A stretch of 64,000 nt of DNA from contig NZ_JAFAIX010000014.1 of NCBI RefSeq assembly GCF_019236475.1, positions 186,001 to 250,000 on the forward strand. Direction: 5' to 3'. The position numbers and the translations under genes were made by a program. Below, in pieces: positions 36,837 through 45,001 of this stretch. The stretch's first letter is position 1. The number at the start of each line of letters is the position of its first letter. The DNA is from Chitinophaga sp. (GTDB taxonomy: Bacteria; Bacteroidota; Bacteroidia; Chitinophagales; Chitinophagaceae). Under the pieces are notes generated by a model. It was not told the DNA's origin. It was given only the letters and a program-made list of their open reading frames with translations, and ran no database searches.

Positions 36837-37883
36837 ATGACAGATATTGCACGCCGTTTTCCGCAGAACCCATTGTTACGCCCTGCGGATATTGCTCCCA
36901 GTCAGCCTGGCTTGGAAGTAGTTTGTTTGCTGAACCCTGGCGTATTCCGCTATCAGGGGAAAACATGGCTGGCCATCAGGGTGGCGGAACGCCCGCCGCA
37001 ATTGCCCGATATCATTTCTTTTCCCATCCTGCAACCGGGGCATAGGATGCTCATCAAGGATATCCATACCAATGATCCGGACCTGGTAATGACCGATGCC
37101 AGGGTGATTACTTACAAAGGAGCAGATTATCTCACCACCCTCTCCCATCTACGGCTCCTCTCCAGCACAGACAATATCCATTTCCAGGAAGATCCCGCTT
37201 ATCCGCCAATTTTCGGACAGCCTGGCCTGGAATCCTTTGGGATAGAAGATGTACGAGTGACCGAAATGAACGGCACTTATTATCTCACCTATACAGCAGT
37301 GTCGGAGAATGGCGTAGGCGTGGGGATGAAAACCACCCGCAACTGGCAAGAGTTTGAGTCGCACGGCATGATTATACCACCGCACAACAAGGACTGTGCA
37401 ATTTTCGAAGAGCAGATCCACGGTCAATATTACGCCTTTCATCGTCCGAGTAGTGTAGCGTTGGGTGGCAATTACATTTGGCTCGCGTCTTCCCCTGATA
37501 CTATTCACTGGGGGCATCATACCTGCATAGTGCGCACCCGTCCTGGTTATTGGGACAGTGAGCGAGTGGGCGCAGGTGCTGCGCCTATACGCACCAAGGA
37601 AGGTTGGCTAGCCATTTATCATGGCGCCGATGCAGCGCATCGTTATTGTCTGGGGGCCGTGCTGCTGGATTTACAAGATCCTTCCAAAGTACTGGCCCGC
37701 ACAGAAGATCCCATCATGGAGCCGCTGGAAAGCTATGAACTGAATGGATTTTTCGGGAAAGTTGTTTTCACCAACGGGCATATTGTAAATGGCGATGAAC
37801 TACTGATTTATTACGGGGCTGCTGATGAATATGTATGTGCCGCCAACTTTTCTATCTCCGAAATCCTTCAGCAATTACAGTAA
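36837..37883 (+). CDS. GH130-family glycoside phosphorylase/hydrolase
   Basis: A 348-residue five-bladed beta-propeller enzyme of family GH130, which acts on beta-mannosides (phosphorolysis or hydrolysis of mannosyl-glucose, mannosyl-GlcNAc or mannooligosaccharides). Family marks: NPLLRPADI at the N-terminus, LNPGVFRYQGKTWLAIRVAERP, ESFGIEDVRVTEMNGTYYLTYTAVS with the catalytic-region aspartate, and KEGWLAIYHGAD. No signal peptide, so cytosolic. The activity subtype cannot be set by eye. It runs 21 bp ahead of an acetyltransferase gene, probably in one transcript. Confidence 0.88.
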   Translation: MTDIARRFPQNPLLRPADIAPSQPGLEVVCLLNPGVFRYQGKTWLAIRVAERPPQLPDIISFPILQPGHRMLIKDIHTNDPDLVMTDARVITYKGADYLTTLSHLRLLSSTDNIHFQEDPAYPPIFGQPGLESFGIEDVRVTEMNGTYYLTYTAVSENGVGVGMKTTRNWQEFESHGMIIPPHNKDCAIFEEQIHGQYYAFHRPSSVALGGNYIWLASSPDTIHWGHHTCIVRTRPGYWDSERVGAGAAPIRTKEGWLAIYHGADAAHRYCLGAVLLDLQDPSKVLARTEDPIMEPLESYELNGFFGKVVFTNGHIVNGDELLIYYGAADEYVCAANFSISEILQQLQ

Positions 37884-37904
37884 GGATACATTACCTTTGG
37901 CAGC

Positions 37905-38381
37905 ATGAAATTGACAGCGGCGGATATAGTAATCGAAACCTTAGACACATCAGGACCCTTGCCTATGGCCTTATTGCTACTGGCAGACCCTTCGGAGAAA
38001 ATGATACAATCCTACATCTACCGGTCTCGCATATACGTAGCAGTGAAGGCAGAACAGACGATCGGTATTTGTGTAGTATCAACGGATGATGCCGACCATT
38101 GGGAGATACGGAACCTCGCGGTGGAAGAAGCTTTTCAGGGCCAGGGATTGGGGCAGTTGCTCCTACAACATGTCATAATAGAAGCCAGTAAACACCAAGT
38201 TCCCCACCTGTTAATCGGCACAGCAAATTCCTCTGTGGGGCAATTATACCTTTACCAGAAAATGGGTTTTGACATTTCAAGTATCAGGAAGAATTTCTTC
38301 TTGGAACATTATGATACGCCATTAGTGGAAAATGGCATTCCCTGTAAACACATGATTATGCTCGAAATGACTTTGCGGTAG
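37905..38381 (+). CDS. GNAT-family N-acetyltransferase
   Basis: A 158-residue GNAT protein. The acetyl-CoA pyrophosphate-binding loop is EAFQGQGLGQLLLQHVI (motif A, Q/RxxGxG/A), preceded by the beta-4 strand WEIRNLAVE and followed by LIGTANSSVGQLYLYQKMGFDI, the usual motif B. Substrate unknown. It follows the GH130 gene closely. Confidence 0.85.
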   Translation: MKLTAADIVIETLDTSGPLPMALLLLADPSEKMIQSYIYRSRIYVAVKAEQTIGICVVSTDDADHWEIRNLAVEEAFQGQGLGQLLLQHVIIEASKHQVPHLLIGTANSSVGQLYLYQKMGFDISSIRKNFFLEHYDTPLVENGIPCKHMIMLEMTLR

Positions 38382-38421
38382 TGATCTGACGGCATTCCGG
38401 ACTGCCGCAGATAAAATACGC

Positions 38422-38925
38422 CTACAACTTAATCTCGAAGAGACTGAAAGTCGCGTTTTGATAATGTGCTGGTAATTCAGGGGAATTACATTTCACAATA
38501 CCTAGGAACTGGAAACCACAGCTCATGTAATAGGCATTGAGCCTGTCGTTGCCACTGCCTGTATCCAGGCGCAGGTACTCCCGCCCATGTTCGATGGCAT
38601 ATGCCTTTGCCCATGCTACGATGTGACTCACATAGCCCTTGCCCCTATAATCAGGATGTGTGGCTATTCTGTGGACATACAGGGATGGCTCATTGTCCTT
38701 TTCCTGCCAGATATCCGGGTCATTGAAAGTGGTGGCAAACACGCATACCACCACCCCATCTTCCAATATTTTCCATTGGCGTTGTGCAGTTATTTCACGG
38801 GCAACCATCTCCCGATCAAATCCTTGCCAGTGGCGAGTTGCATGGAGTTTTTGAAAAGCAGTTCCAGCATCATACAGGTCAAATATCGTATTGATATCTT
38901 CCATAGTGCTATTGATAATTTGCAT
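38422..38925 (-). CDS. GNAT-family N-acetyltransferase
   Basis: A 167-residue GNAT enzyme with VHRIATHPDYRGKGYVSHIVAWAKAYA (motif A with R-G-K-G-Y) and LRLDTGSGNDRLNAYYMSCGFQFLG (motif B). Substrate unknown. It is convergent with the GH130-linked acetyltransferase gene but belongs to a different GNAT branch by sequence. Confidence 0.88.
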   Translation of the reverse strand: MQIINSTMEDINTIFDLYDAGTAFQKLHATRHWQGFDREMVAREITAQRQWKILEDGVVVCVFATTFNDPDIWQEKDNEPSLYVHRIATHPDYRGKGYVSHIVAWAKAYAIEHGREYLRLDTGSGNDRLNAYYMSCGFQFLGIVKCNSPELPAHYQNATFSLFEIKL

Positions 38926-39094
38926 AGTGGATCTTTTTACCCTGCAAAAATGAATGATTCAAAGGAACTAAAACAGATTCAGTTTTATTATTTTAGACCA
39001 GATCAGATGTCATCTATCGCTGTACAGAATTCATATAGCAATATATTTTAAGCATGCGCAACCAACGCCTATATTTAACTGTTATCAGGATACT

Positions 39095-39547
39095 ATGAAT
39101 AACAAAAAGATTTTGTTGGCGGATGACGACCGGGACGACCGCGATTTGATCCGTGAAATGTTAGAACATTTCGACCCCAAAGCAGAAATAGTTTGTTTAC
39201 AAACAGGTCAAGAAATTTTCGGGTACCTCAGAAAATGCGCAGCGGCAACGTTGCCAGATATCATTATGCTGGACTACAGCATGCCCCTCATGAATGCAGC
39301 AGAGGTGCTGGAGCTGCTACACCAGGAGCAGTTATATCCCAATATCCCCAAGGTGGTATGGAGTACATCTGCGGCGCCGGAGCATGTAAGTCGGTGTATG
39401 GCATCAGGCGCTGTCGCCTATTTTTCTAAACCTGTGACCGCTGCAGAGCTATCGGCTATCGCGATGAAAATATTGGAACTGTGCCCACAGCGAGTCAATA
39501 TTAGTCAAGATGTGCAGGAAAATACCAGTGATTATGCGGGCAGATAA
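39095..39547 (+). CDS. Stand-alone response regulator receiver protein
   Basis: A 150-residue CheY-like receiver without output domain. Acidic pocket ADDDRDD at residues 9-15, phosphoacceptor Asp60 in DIIMLDYSMP, conserved Ser/Thr in WSTSAAPEH and Lys in YFSKPVTAAEL. The DDRDD run is typical of receivers paired with phytochrome-type or PAS kinases. Its last 16 bp overlap the 3' end of the convergent histidine kinase gene, its likely partner. Confidence 0.92.
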   Translation: MNNKKILLADDDRDDRDLIREMLEHFDPKAEIVCLQTGQEIFGYLRKCAAATLPDIIMLDYSMPLMNAAEVLELLHQEQLYPNIPKVVWSTSAAPEHVSRCMASGAVAYFSKPVTAAELSAIAMKILELCPQRVNISQDVQENTSDYAGR

Positions 39548-40782
39548 ATGTCGAATGATGCGCCCTGTCCTATTTTGCCAGAGGCATAGATGCTGCCACG
39601 GTGATTCTCCGTAATTTTTCTACAGATGGCGAGTCCTATACCCGTTCCTGGAAATTGTTCCCGGGTGTGCAGTCTTTCGAACATTTCAAAAATCTTCTCA
39701 GCATAATGTTGTTCAAATCCTATCCCATTATCACAGAATTTGATGTGATATACCCGCTCATTTTTGCCTGCCATCCAATGGGGATGGGACTCCAGGGCAC
39801 TTTCTATCACAATTTCTGGGGAAACCGCCTTCTGTCGGTATTTCAGGGAGTTACTAATCAGGTTTTCAAACAACTGTCTTAATTGAAATGGAATGCCATT
39901 CACTATAGGCAGGCCTTTTATTTGGATATGCCCATGTACTTGATCTAATGTATCCCGGAAGAAAAACTCCAGTTCTTGGAGGGTTTCCTGCAAGTTTACC
40001 TTTTCAAAGGGCATGTCTTGCTCGGTGATCCGGGTGAAGGCTAGCATATCATCAATCAATTGCTGCATGCGACTGGCCGCGTCCGCGGAGCGTAAGAGGT
40101 ATCCTTGCTGCCGGCTATTCAGATGGAGTCCTTCTGCTTGTAGTACAATGGAATTGTAGAGCTGAATTTTACGCAGGGGTTCTTTCATATCATGAGCGGC
40201 TGCAAAGGCAAATTTCTGGAGTTCCCTATTCTGCGCTTCCAATTGCTGGGTATAATTCAATATTTTTTGCTCTGCATTCCGTCTTTCGGTAAGATCGCGG
40301 GTCACTTTGGAGAAACCAATGATGTTATTCTCTTCATCATGTATGGTAGTGATCACAATACTCCCCCAGAAGGCGGTGCCATCTTTGCGTACCCTCCAGC
40401 CTTCGTGTAAGGCCTTACCCTTAGCTACCGCTTCAGCGATCAGTTGCTCCGGCAAGTGATGGCGCTGATCTTCCAGCGGATAAAAGATCCGAAAATGTTG
40501 CCCTACTATTTCCTGCTCCGTATAACCTTTTATCTTTTGTGCCCCTTTATTCCAGTTCAACACTATACCGTGGATGTCCAACATTAATATGGCATAATCT
40601 TCCACCTGCTCAATCATCTTATGAAAGCGGGATGATTCCTCATCGGCTGAAAGTGCCTGGATATGGTTCATTCCTGTTGGTTCCAATGTATGCTCAGCAG
40701 TTACAGCAATATTAGGTTGGGTTACTGGAGAATCGGAGTTTACAGGTAATGACTTCTTCGTGGATTGGTCATCTTGTACCAT
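39532..40782 (-). CDS. PAS-domain sensor histidine kinase
   Basis: A 416-residue soluble kinase with no membrane segments. Residues 55-165 are a PAS/PAC sensor (EDYAILMLDIHGIVLNWNKGAQKIKGYT; SKVTRDLTERRNAE). HisKA follows with phosphoacceptor His197 in FAFAAAHDMKEPLRKI, and the HATPase domain has the N box LFENLISNSLKYRQ, G1 CDNGIGFE and G2 FPGTGIGLAIC. Lacking a periplasmic sensor it must read a cytosolic or redox/ligand signal. Its 3' end overlaps the convergent receiver gene by 16 bp. Confidence 0.93.
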   Translation of the reverse strand: MVQDDQSTKKSLPVNSDSPVTQPNIAVTAEHTLEPTGMNHIQALSADEESSRFHKMIEQVEDYAILMLDIHGIVLNWNKGAQKIKGYTEQEIVGQHFRIFYPLEDQRHHLPEQLIAEAVAKGKALHEGWRVRKDGTAFWGSIVITTIHDEENNIIGFSKVTRDLTERRNAEQKILNYTQQLEAQNRELQKFAFAAAHDMKEPLRKIQLYNSIVLQAEGLHLNSRQQGYLLRSADAASRMQQLIDDMLAFTRITEQDMPFEKVNLQETLQELEFFFRDTLDQVHGHIQIKGLPIVNGIPFQLRQLFENLISNSLKYRQKAVSPEIVIESALESHPHWMAGKNERVYHIKFCDNGIGFEQHYAEKIFEMFERLHTREQFPGTGIGLAICRKITENHRGSIYASGKIGQGASFDIYLPA

Positions 40783-41015
40783 CTATAAACATTTTTAATC
40801 AACAAACTGGGTTTATTCCATCTTACCGCGACTTACTCGTTGTTGCATTAAAAACGCTCATCAACAATTATACCTATATGCATGTGGCCATTTTCCTTAA
40901 AAATATTTGTATGATTTTCAATTATTTATACGCTAATTTTCGCTAAAACATTAAAGCGTTACGACAGCAGTTGAGGAAGCGTGTGTAAATAAATTTACAC
41001 AACCTGCGCATTTCA

Positions 41016-41777
41016 TTATTCAATAGATTTATTCAACAACAATCCCCATTTCATTATTCTTCGCAAAGGGCCTCCTACAGGGTAATTCCGGTGTATATAA
41101 CTGGATTGCATACTCGTAATACGGAACAACTGATGATTCCGCATATAGCTATCTACCCGCTTTTCAAATAGCTCTCCGCCATATGCAGGGTACCGTTCAG
41201 ACAAGACATGGTGCTCTCCGTATATGGGTTTACGAAAGTCGGCAGTCCGAACCAGGTAACACTGATCCGAGAATCCATAGCCCAGATAAAAACCATCCAG
41301 GGAGGTAAAGGCCTCTGATGCAGCATGTTCAAACCTATAATCCCAGGTGGCATTGGCCACCAGTATATCTTTTCGGGTATCCATGAGCTGCATGGCGGCA
41401 GGAATCCAATTATGATCGGAGCCATCGGGGATACTGTCGCTGGAGAAATGCAGGAGAAAGGGCGTATTACAGAAATAGATGCCGGCCAGCTCCGCGATGG
41501 AATAGTAATAGCCTCCTTTAAAATCTTGCTTCTCCAACTGGAAGAAATCCAAGATAGCTGCGGCATGTTCTTCTACGTGTATCCATCGGTCTAGCAGACC
41601 TGCCCGGATCAATTTATCCGCTTCCCGTTTTACTTTCTCGGGGTTGTTGACATTATTGATCAGGACTGTTTTTTCCTGGAAGGGGTAGCCACAACGATCC
41701 AGGATCTGCCGCATTCTGTTGGGATGTAATACAAATTCCCAGTCGTTTTCATAACATTTGGTTTCAAAGGTGATCAT
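41016..41777 (-). CDS. Protein of unknown function, possibly glycosyltransferase-like
   Basis: A 253-residue cytosolic protein from ATG 41777 (MITFETKCYENDWEF). Features seen: an alternating strand/helix pattern with KTVLINNVNN, LLHFSSDSIPDG (an acidic motif placed as the DxD of GT-A glycosyltransferases would be) and a C-terminal KWGLLLNKSIE. The glycosyltransferase reading is a guess. The frame stays open upstream through two 36-bp repeats to 41855, giving ITFETKC-like sequence three times, but those copies have ATA where the gene has ATG, so they are taken as untranslated. No operon partner. Confidence 0.5.
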   Translation of the reverse strand: MITFETKCYENDWEFVLHPNRMRQILDRCGYPFQEKTVLINNVNNPEKVKREADKLIRAGLLDRWIHVEEHAAAILDFFQLEKQDFKGGYYYSIAELAGIYFCNTPFLLHFSSDSIPDGSDHNWIPAAMQLMDTRKDILVANATWDYRFEHAASEAFTSLDGFYLGYGFSDQCYLVRTADFRKPIYGEHHVLSERYPAYGGELFEKRVDSYMRNHQLFRITSMQSSYIHRNYPVGGPLRRIMKWGLLLNKSIE

Positions 41778-41861
41778 ATGCAATTCAGTACATTTGGTTT
41801 CAAAGGTGAGTATAGGTAACTCAGTACATTTGGTTTCAAAGGTGAGTATAGGCAACTCATT
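41754..41861 (-). repeat. Three 36-bp tandem repeats across a gene start
   Basis: Units at 41754-41789, 41790-41825 and 41826-41861. Units two and three differ at two positions; the unit nearest the gene is more diverged and holds the ATG. The period is a multiple of three, so the frame is kept. It looks like two recent duplications of the translation start region. Confidence 0.85.
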
Positions 41862-41910
41862 TTGTCACAAAAAATACCAAATGCCAATGGAATAAAAAAA
41901 TATAGGCAAT

Positions 41911-41938
41911 AAAAAAGCAGGTACATGGCGTACCTGCT
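41911..41938 (-). terminator. Terminator after the four-helix membrane protein gene
   Basis: On the minus strand AGCAGGTAC pairs with GTACCTGCT around GCCAT, followed by six T residues (41916-41911). It lies just past the stop codon at 41962. Confidence 0.85.
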
Positions 41939-41961
41939 GTTAATGTATTTAGTGAATAAAG

Positions 41962-42957
41962 TTATCTTCTAACGCCCATGATATCGGAGGTTTCTTCCAG
42001 GAACCTGTCAATTTGCTTGGTGCCATTGAAGTTACGCAGGGAGATAAACCGACTTTTATTGGTGTTAGGTATTGCGAATTCCATCCTGATCTCTGTTCCA
42101 GAATACGTGAAGTTTGTAGTTTTTCTCACGATGTGGAAGCGTACAAAATCGGTGAACATGTATTCTTTTTTGACGAACCCGAAAAAATAAGTACGGACCA
42201 TTTTGCCATTTTGCTTGTCGAACATGCAGGAGCCGTAAGCATACGCAAAGATGACCAGCAGTACAAAAGGGAACCATACCGCGATGTTGTGGGCGGTACT
42301 ATTGCCCTTATTGGCAAATTCCGGATGGGTAAGTCCGTATATCCACCAGGCCAGGAGTGCCAGCACAAAGATGATCAAGCCGATTTTCCTTTGCTTCAGT
42401 TCATAGCCTCCATCTTTCGGGGAGTAGAAGCTGAAGTCAGTAATAGGTACATAAGTGGCCACTGGTCTGGATTCGGCAGCACCGAATACCATATGATCCA
42501 GCGCCGGCAGTACCTCTTCCTGGAAAACGATGGCATCTTTGTCGTTCCATCCGCCATAGTAAGAGGAAATCGTATGTCCCTTACCGTGGCGATTTTGTTT
42601 GGTGAACGCTCTGAAAACAACGCTGGTATTGTGCGTCACACCCTGGATAGCCGCGAGATCATCGAAGCTAATACCGGAAGTGGAAATCAATCCGCCCAGT
42701 TTTCTGAAAAAGCGTCTTTGTCCGGCATCAAAGATGACAATGGTATTACCATAGGCAAACCATAATGCGCAAAAGAATACAACTATGGCGTAGCCATTGA
42801 TTGCGGAAGCTCCCTGTTGCAGCCTTGGGGAGTCTCGAACACAGAACGTCCATAATGCGATGAGGATAATGCCGACAACTACGGCGATGGGTCTGTAAAC
42901 TCTGAATGGGTAAAGCTGAATCTTATCTGCTGCGATCAGCCATTTGGTTTTTCTCAT
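41962..42957 (-). CDS. Four-segment membrane protein of unknown function
   Basis: A 331-residue protein with two hydrophobic pairs, residues 22-70 (VVVGIILIALWTFCV; AIVVFFCALWFAYG) and 193-250 (IGLIIFVLALLAWWIYGL; WFPFVLLVIFAYAYGS). After each pair comes a similar soluble segment: TIVIFDAGQRRFFRKLGG and GSCMFDKQNGKMVRTYFFG, so the protein may be an internal duplication of a membrane-pair plus PH-like domain (bPH-like); this is inference. Function unknown. It ends in a clear terminator. Confidence 0.65.
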   Translation of the reverse strand: MRKTKWLIAADKIQLYPFRVYRPIAVVVGIILIALWTFCVRDSPRLQQGASAINGYAIVVFFCALWFAYGNTIVIFDAGQRRFFRKLGGLISTSGISFDDLAAIQGVTHNTSVVFRAFTKQNRHGKGHTISSYYGGWNDKDAIVFQEEVLPALDHMVFGAAESRPVATYVPITDFSFYSPKDGGYELKQRKIGLIIFVLALLAWWIYGLTHPEFANKGNSTAHNIAVWFPFVLLVIFAYAYGSCMFDKQNGKMVRTYFFGFVKKEYMFTDFVRFHIVRKTTNFTYSGTEIRMEFAIPNTNKSRFISLRNFNGTKQIDRFLEETSDIMGVRR

Positions 42958-43078
42958 ACAGCGAAAATAAAAAATTTTCTATTTTCTACTGTTCTGACCG
43001 GTATTAATTTGTATAAATTTAAAATTGGACAATAAATTTAACTTCAAAATTGTATTTTAGTTTCCAAATCGTGATTCA

Positions 43079-43672
43079 GTGAGCAATGAAGAGGCTATTC
43101 TGTTAGAGGAGTTGCGAAAGGGCAATAAGACGGCTTTTATAGCCTTATACAACCAACATTACCCATCGCTATACTCCTATATCCTACACTTTATCGCTAT
43201 CCCCCAACTTGCCGAAGATGCCTTACAGGAAGTATTCATCAAGATTTGGGAGATCAGGGAGCGGGTAGATCCTGAGCGCTCTTTCAGGGGTTATCTTTAT
43301 CGGATTACCCGCAATCACGTCTTTAAATTATTGAAAAAAATTGCCGCAGATGAAGAACTACGAAGCAGAGCCATGATGGAATTGCACCGTCAGACGGAAG
43401 ATGCGGACACCCGACTATTATGGAAACAGTATGAGGCATTGCTGCGAGATGCCATTACACAGTTGCCCCCACAAAGGCAACGTGTATTCCGGCTCTGCAG
43501 AGAAGAAAGTAAATCTTATGAGGAGGTCGCAACTGAACTGGGCATTTCCAGGAATACAGTGAAAGAACACATGGTACTGGCGCTGAAAAGTATTCAATCC
43601 TTTTTTTACGAGCATGCAGACGGTACTTTACTGCTCCTCCTCTTTACGGATGTATTGATCAACCAGCATTAA
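43079..43672 (+). CDS. ECF sigma factor, FecI/RpoE type
   Basis: A 197-residue ECF sigma factor. Region 2 (residues 20-90): FIALYNQHYPSLYSYI and EDALQEVFIKIWE, with YLYRITRNHVFK in 2.4. Region 4 (130-185): LPPQRQRVFRLCREESKSYEEVATELGISRNTVKEHM. Start is GTG 43079 (the nearest ATG is out of frame). It is followed after 57 bp by a FecR-type anti-sigma gene and then SusC/SusD, the classical TonB-signalled surface-uptake regulation of Bacteroidetes. Confidence 0.93.
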   Translation: MSNEEAILLEELRKGNKTAFIALYNQHYPSLYSYILHFIAIPQLAEDALQEVFIKIWEIRERVDPERSFRGYLYRITRNHVFKLLKKIAADEELRSRAMMELHRQTEDADTRLLWKQYEALLRDAITQLPPQRQRVFRLCREESKSYEEVATELGISRNTVKEHMVLALKSIQSFFYEHADGTLLLLLFTDVLINQH

Positions 43673-43729
43673 CCAAAATTTTTTTTCGGCCCGACCCACC
43701 CTACCTTCATTTTTTGGGATAGTATATAT

Positions 43730-44914
43730 ATGCCGACAGAAAAGAACAGTGAATATTACCAACTGCTGCTGCAACGATGGCAGGAACGGAAATGCAGTCC
43801 TACAGAGGCAATGGAGCTAATGGATTATATCCAGCGCCCAGAAGCCGACCGTACACTGCTTACCGCTATCCATGTCGCTTTCCGCCAAATGACAGACAAT
43901 AGCAATGCGGATGCAGGAGAACCGGGCAACCGGGTCAGAAAGGCATTACTCCAACATATTCATTCCACAGAAAAACCAGCAAAGCCCTGGTTCATTACCA
44001 GATGGAAATACTTGGCAGCAGCGGCTGTCGTCTCCCTAATCACTATCCCGGTTATACGAAATTCCTGGAAACACCAGTCATCCCCGCAACAACCGGCCAT
44101 CGCTGCCACCCACGATATTGCTCCGGGGAAAAACAGGGCGGTACTTACCCTCGCCAACGGAGAAAAAATCGTGCTGGACAGCGCCGGCAACCAGATAGTA
44201 GGGCAACAAGGCAATAGTTCTATTTCCAATAACAATGGCCAACTGGTGTATACCGCGTCTACCAATACTACGGCCCCGGTATACAATACACTGTCTACCG
44301 CTCCCGGTGAAACCTATACGCTTTCACTCGCCGACGGTAGCCGCGTATGGCTCAATGCCGCCTCTTCTATCCATTTCCCGGCTTCCTTCTCTGGTAAGGA
44401 AAGGCATATCAGCCTGGAAGGAGAAGCTTACTTTGAAGTGGCCGCCAATCCCCAGCAACCATTCCGTATTACGGTACAAAATACCACCATTGATGTACTG
44501 GGCACCAGTCTGAATATTAACGCCTATACAGACGAACAACATATCAGCACTACCCTACTACAAGGCTCTGTGAAAGTTAGCAGCAATACGGAAAGCATGC
44601 TGCTCACGCCCGGCCAACAATCGCAAGTGGACAATGCTGGGAAAATGCGGAAGCTGGACCATATCAATACGGCGGAAATTATTGCCTGGAAAGAAGGACT
44701 GTTCCAGTTTGAAAACACAGACCTAAACACGGTATTACGACAGTTTGCCCACTGGTACAACGTGGAAATTGTCTATGAAGGCCATATCAAGCCAAGGAAG
44801 TTTTTCGGCATCATCAACCGCAACAGCTCCTTGATGAACGTACTGAAGATGCTCAACGCCAACGATATTTCATTCCGACTAGAAGGGAAGAAACTCATAG
44901 TACAAGGGGATTAA
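43730..44914 (+). CDS. FecR-type anti-sigma factor
   Basis: A 394-residue membrane-anchored anti-sigma factor. N-terminal cytosolic part with YQLLLQRWQERKCSPTEAMEL (DUF4880-like), one membrane helix at about 90-106 (YLAAAAVVSLITIPVI), a FecR periplasmic domain (GETYTLSLADGSRVWLNAASS; LEGEAYFEVA) and a C-terminal DUF4974/STN-like domain (FQFENTDLNTVLRQFAHWY). It holds the sigma factor at the membrane until the outer-membrane receptor signals ligand. Both sigma and receptor genes are adjacent. Confidence 0.94.
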   Translation: MPTEKNSEYYQLLLQRWQERKCSPTEAMELMDYIQRPEADRTLLTAIHVAFRQMTDNSNADAGEPGNRVRKALLQHIHSTEKPAKPWFITRWKYLAAAAVVSLITIPVIRNSWKHQSSPQQPAIAATHDIAPGKNRAVLTLANGEKIVLDSAGNQIVGQQGNSSISNNNGQLVYTASTNTTAPVYNTLSTAPGETYTLSLADGSRVWLNAASSIHFPASFSGKERHISLEGEAYFEVAANPQQPFRITVQNTTIDVLGTSLNINAYTDEQHISTTLLQGSVKVSSNTESMLLTPGQQSQVDNAGKMRKLDHINTAEIIAWKEGLFQFENTDLNTVLRQFAHWYNVEIVYEGHIKPRKFFGIINRNSSLMNVLKMLNANDISFRLEGKKLIVQGD

Positions 44915-45001
44915 CAGTGAACAATCATATCAACCAAAGCAACTGACAGGAACAAGAGAATTGCAACCTAACCACATATCTAAATCAAAACTTGCAGAAG
45001 T

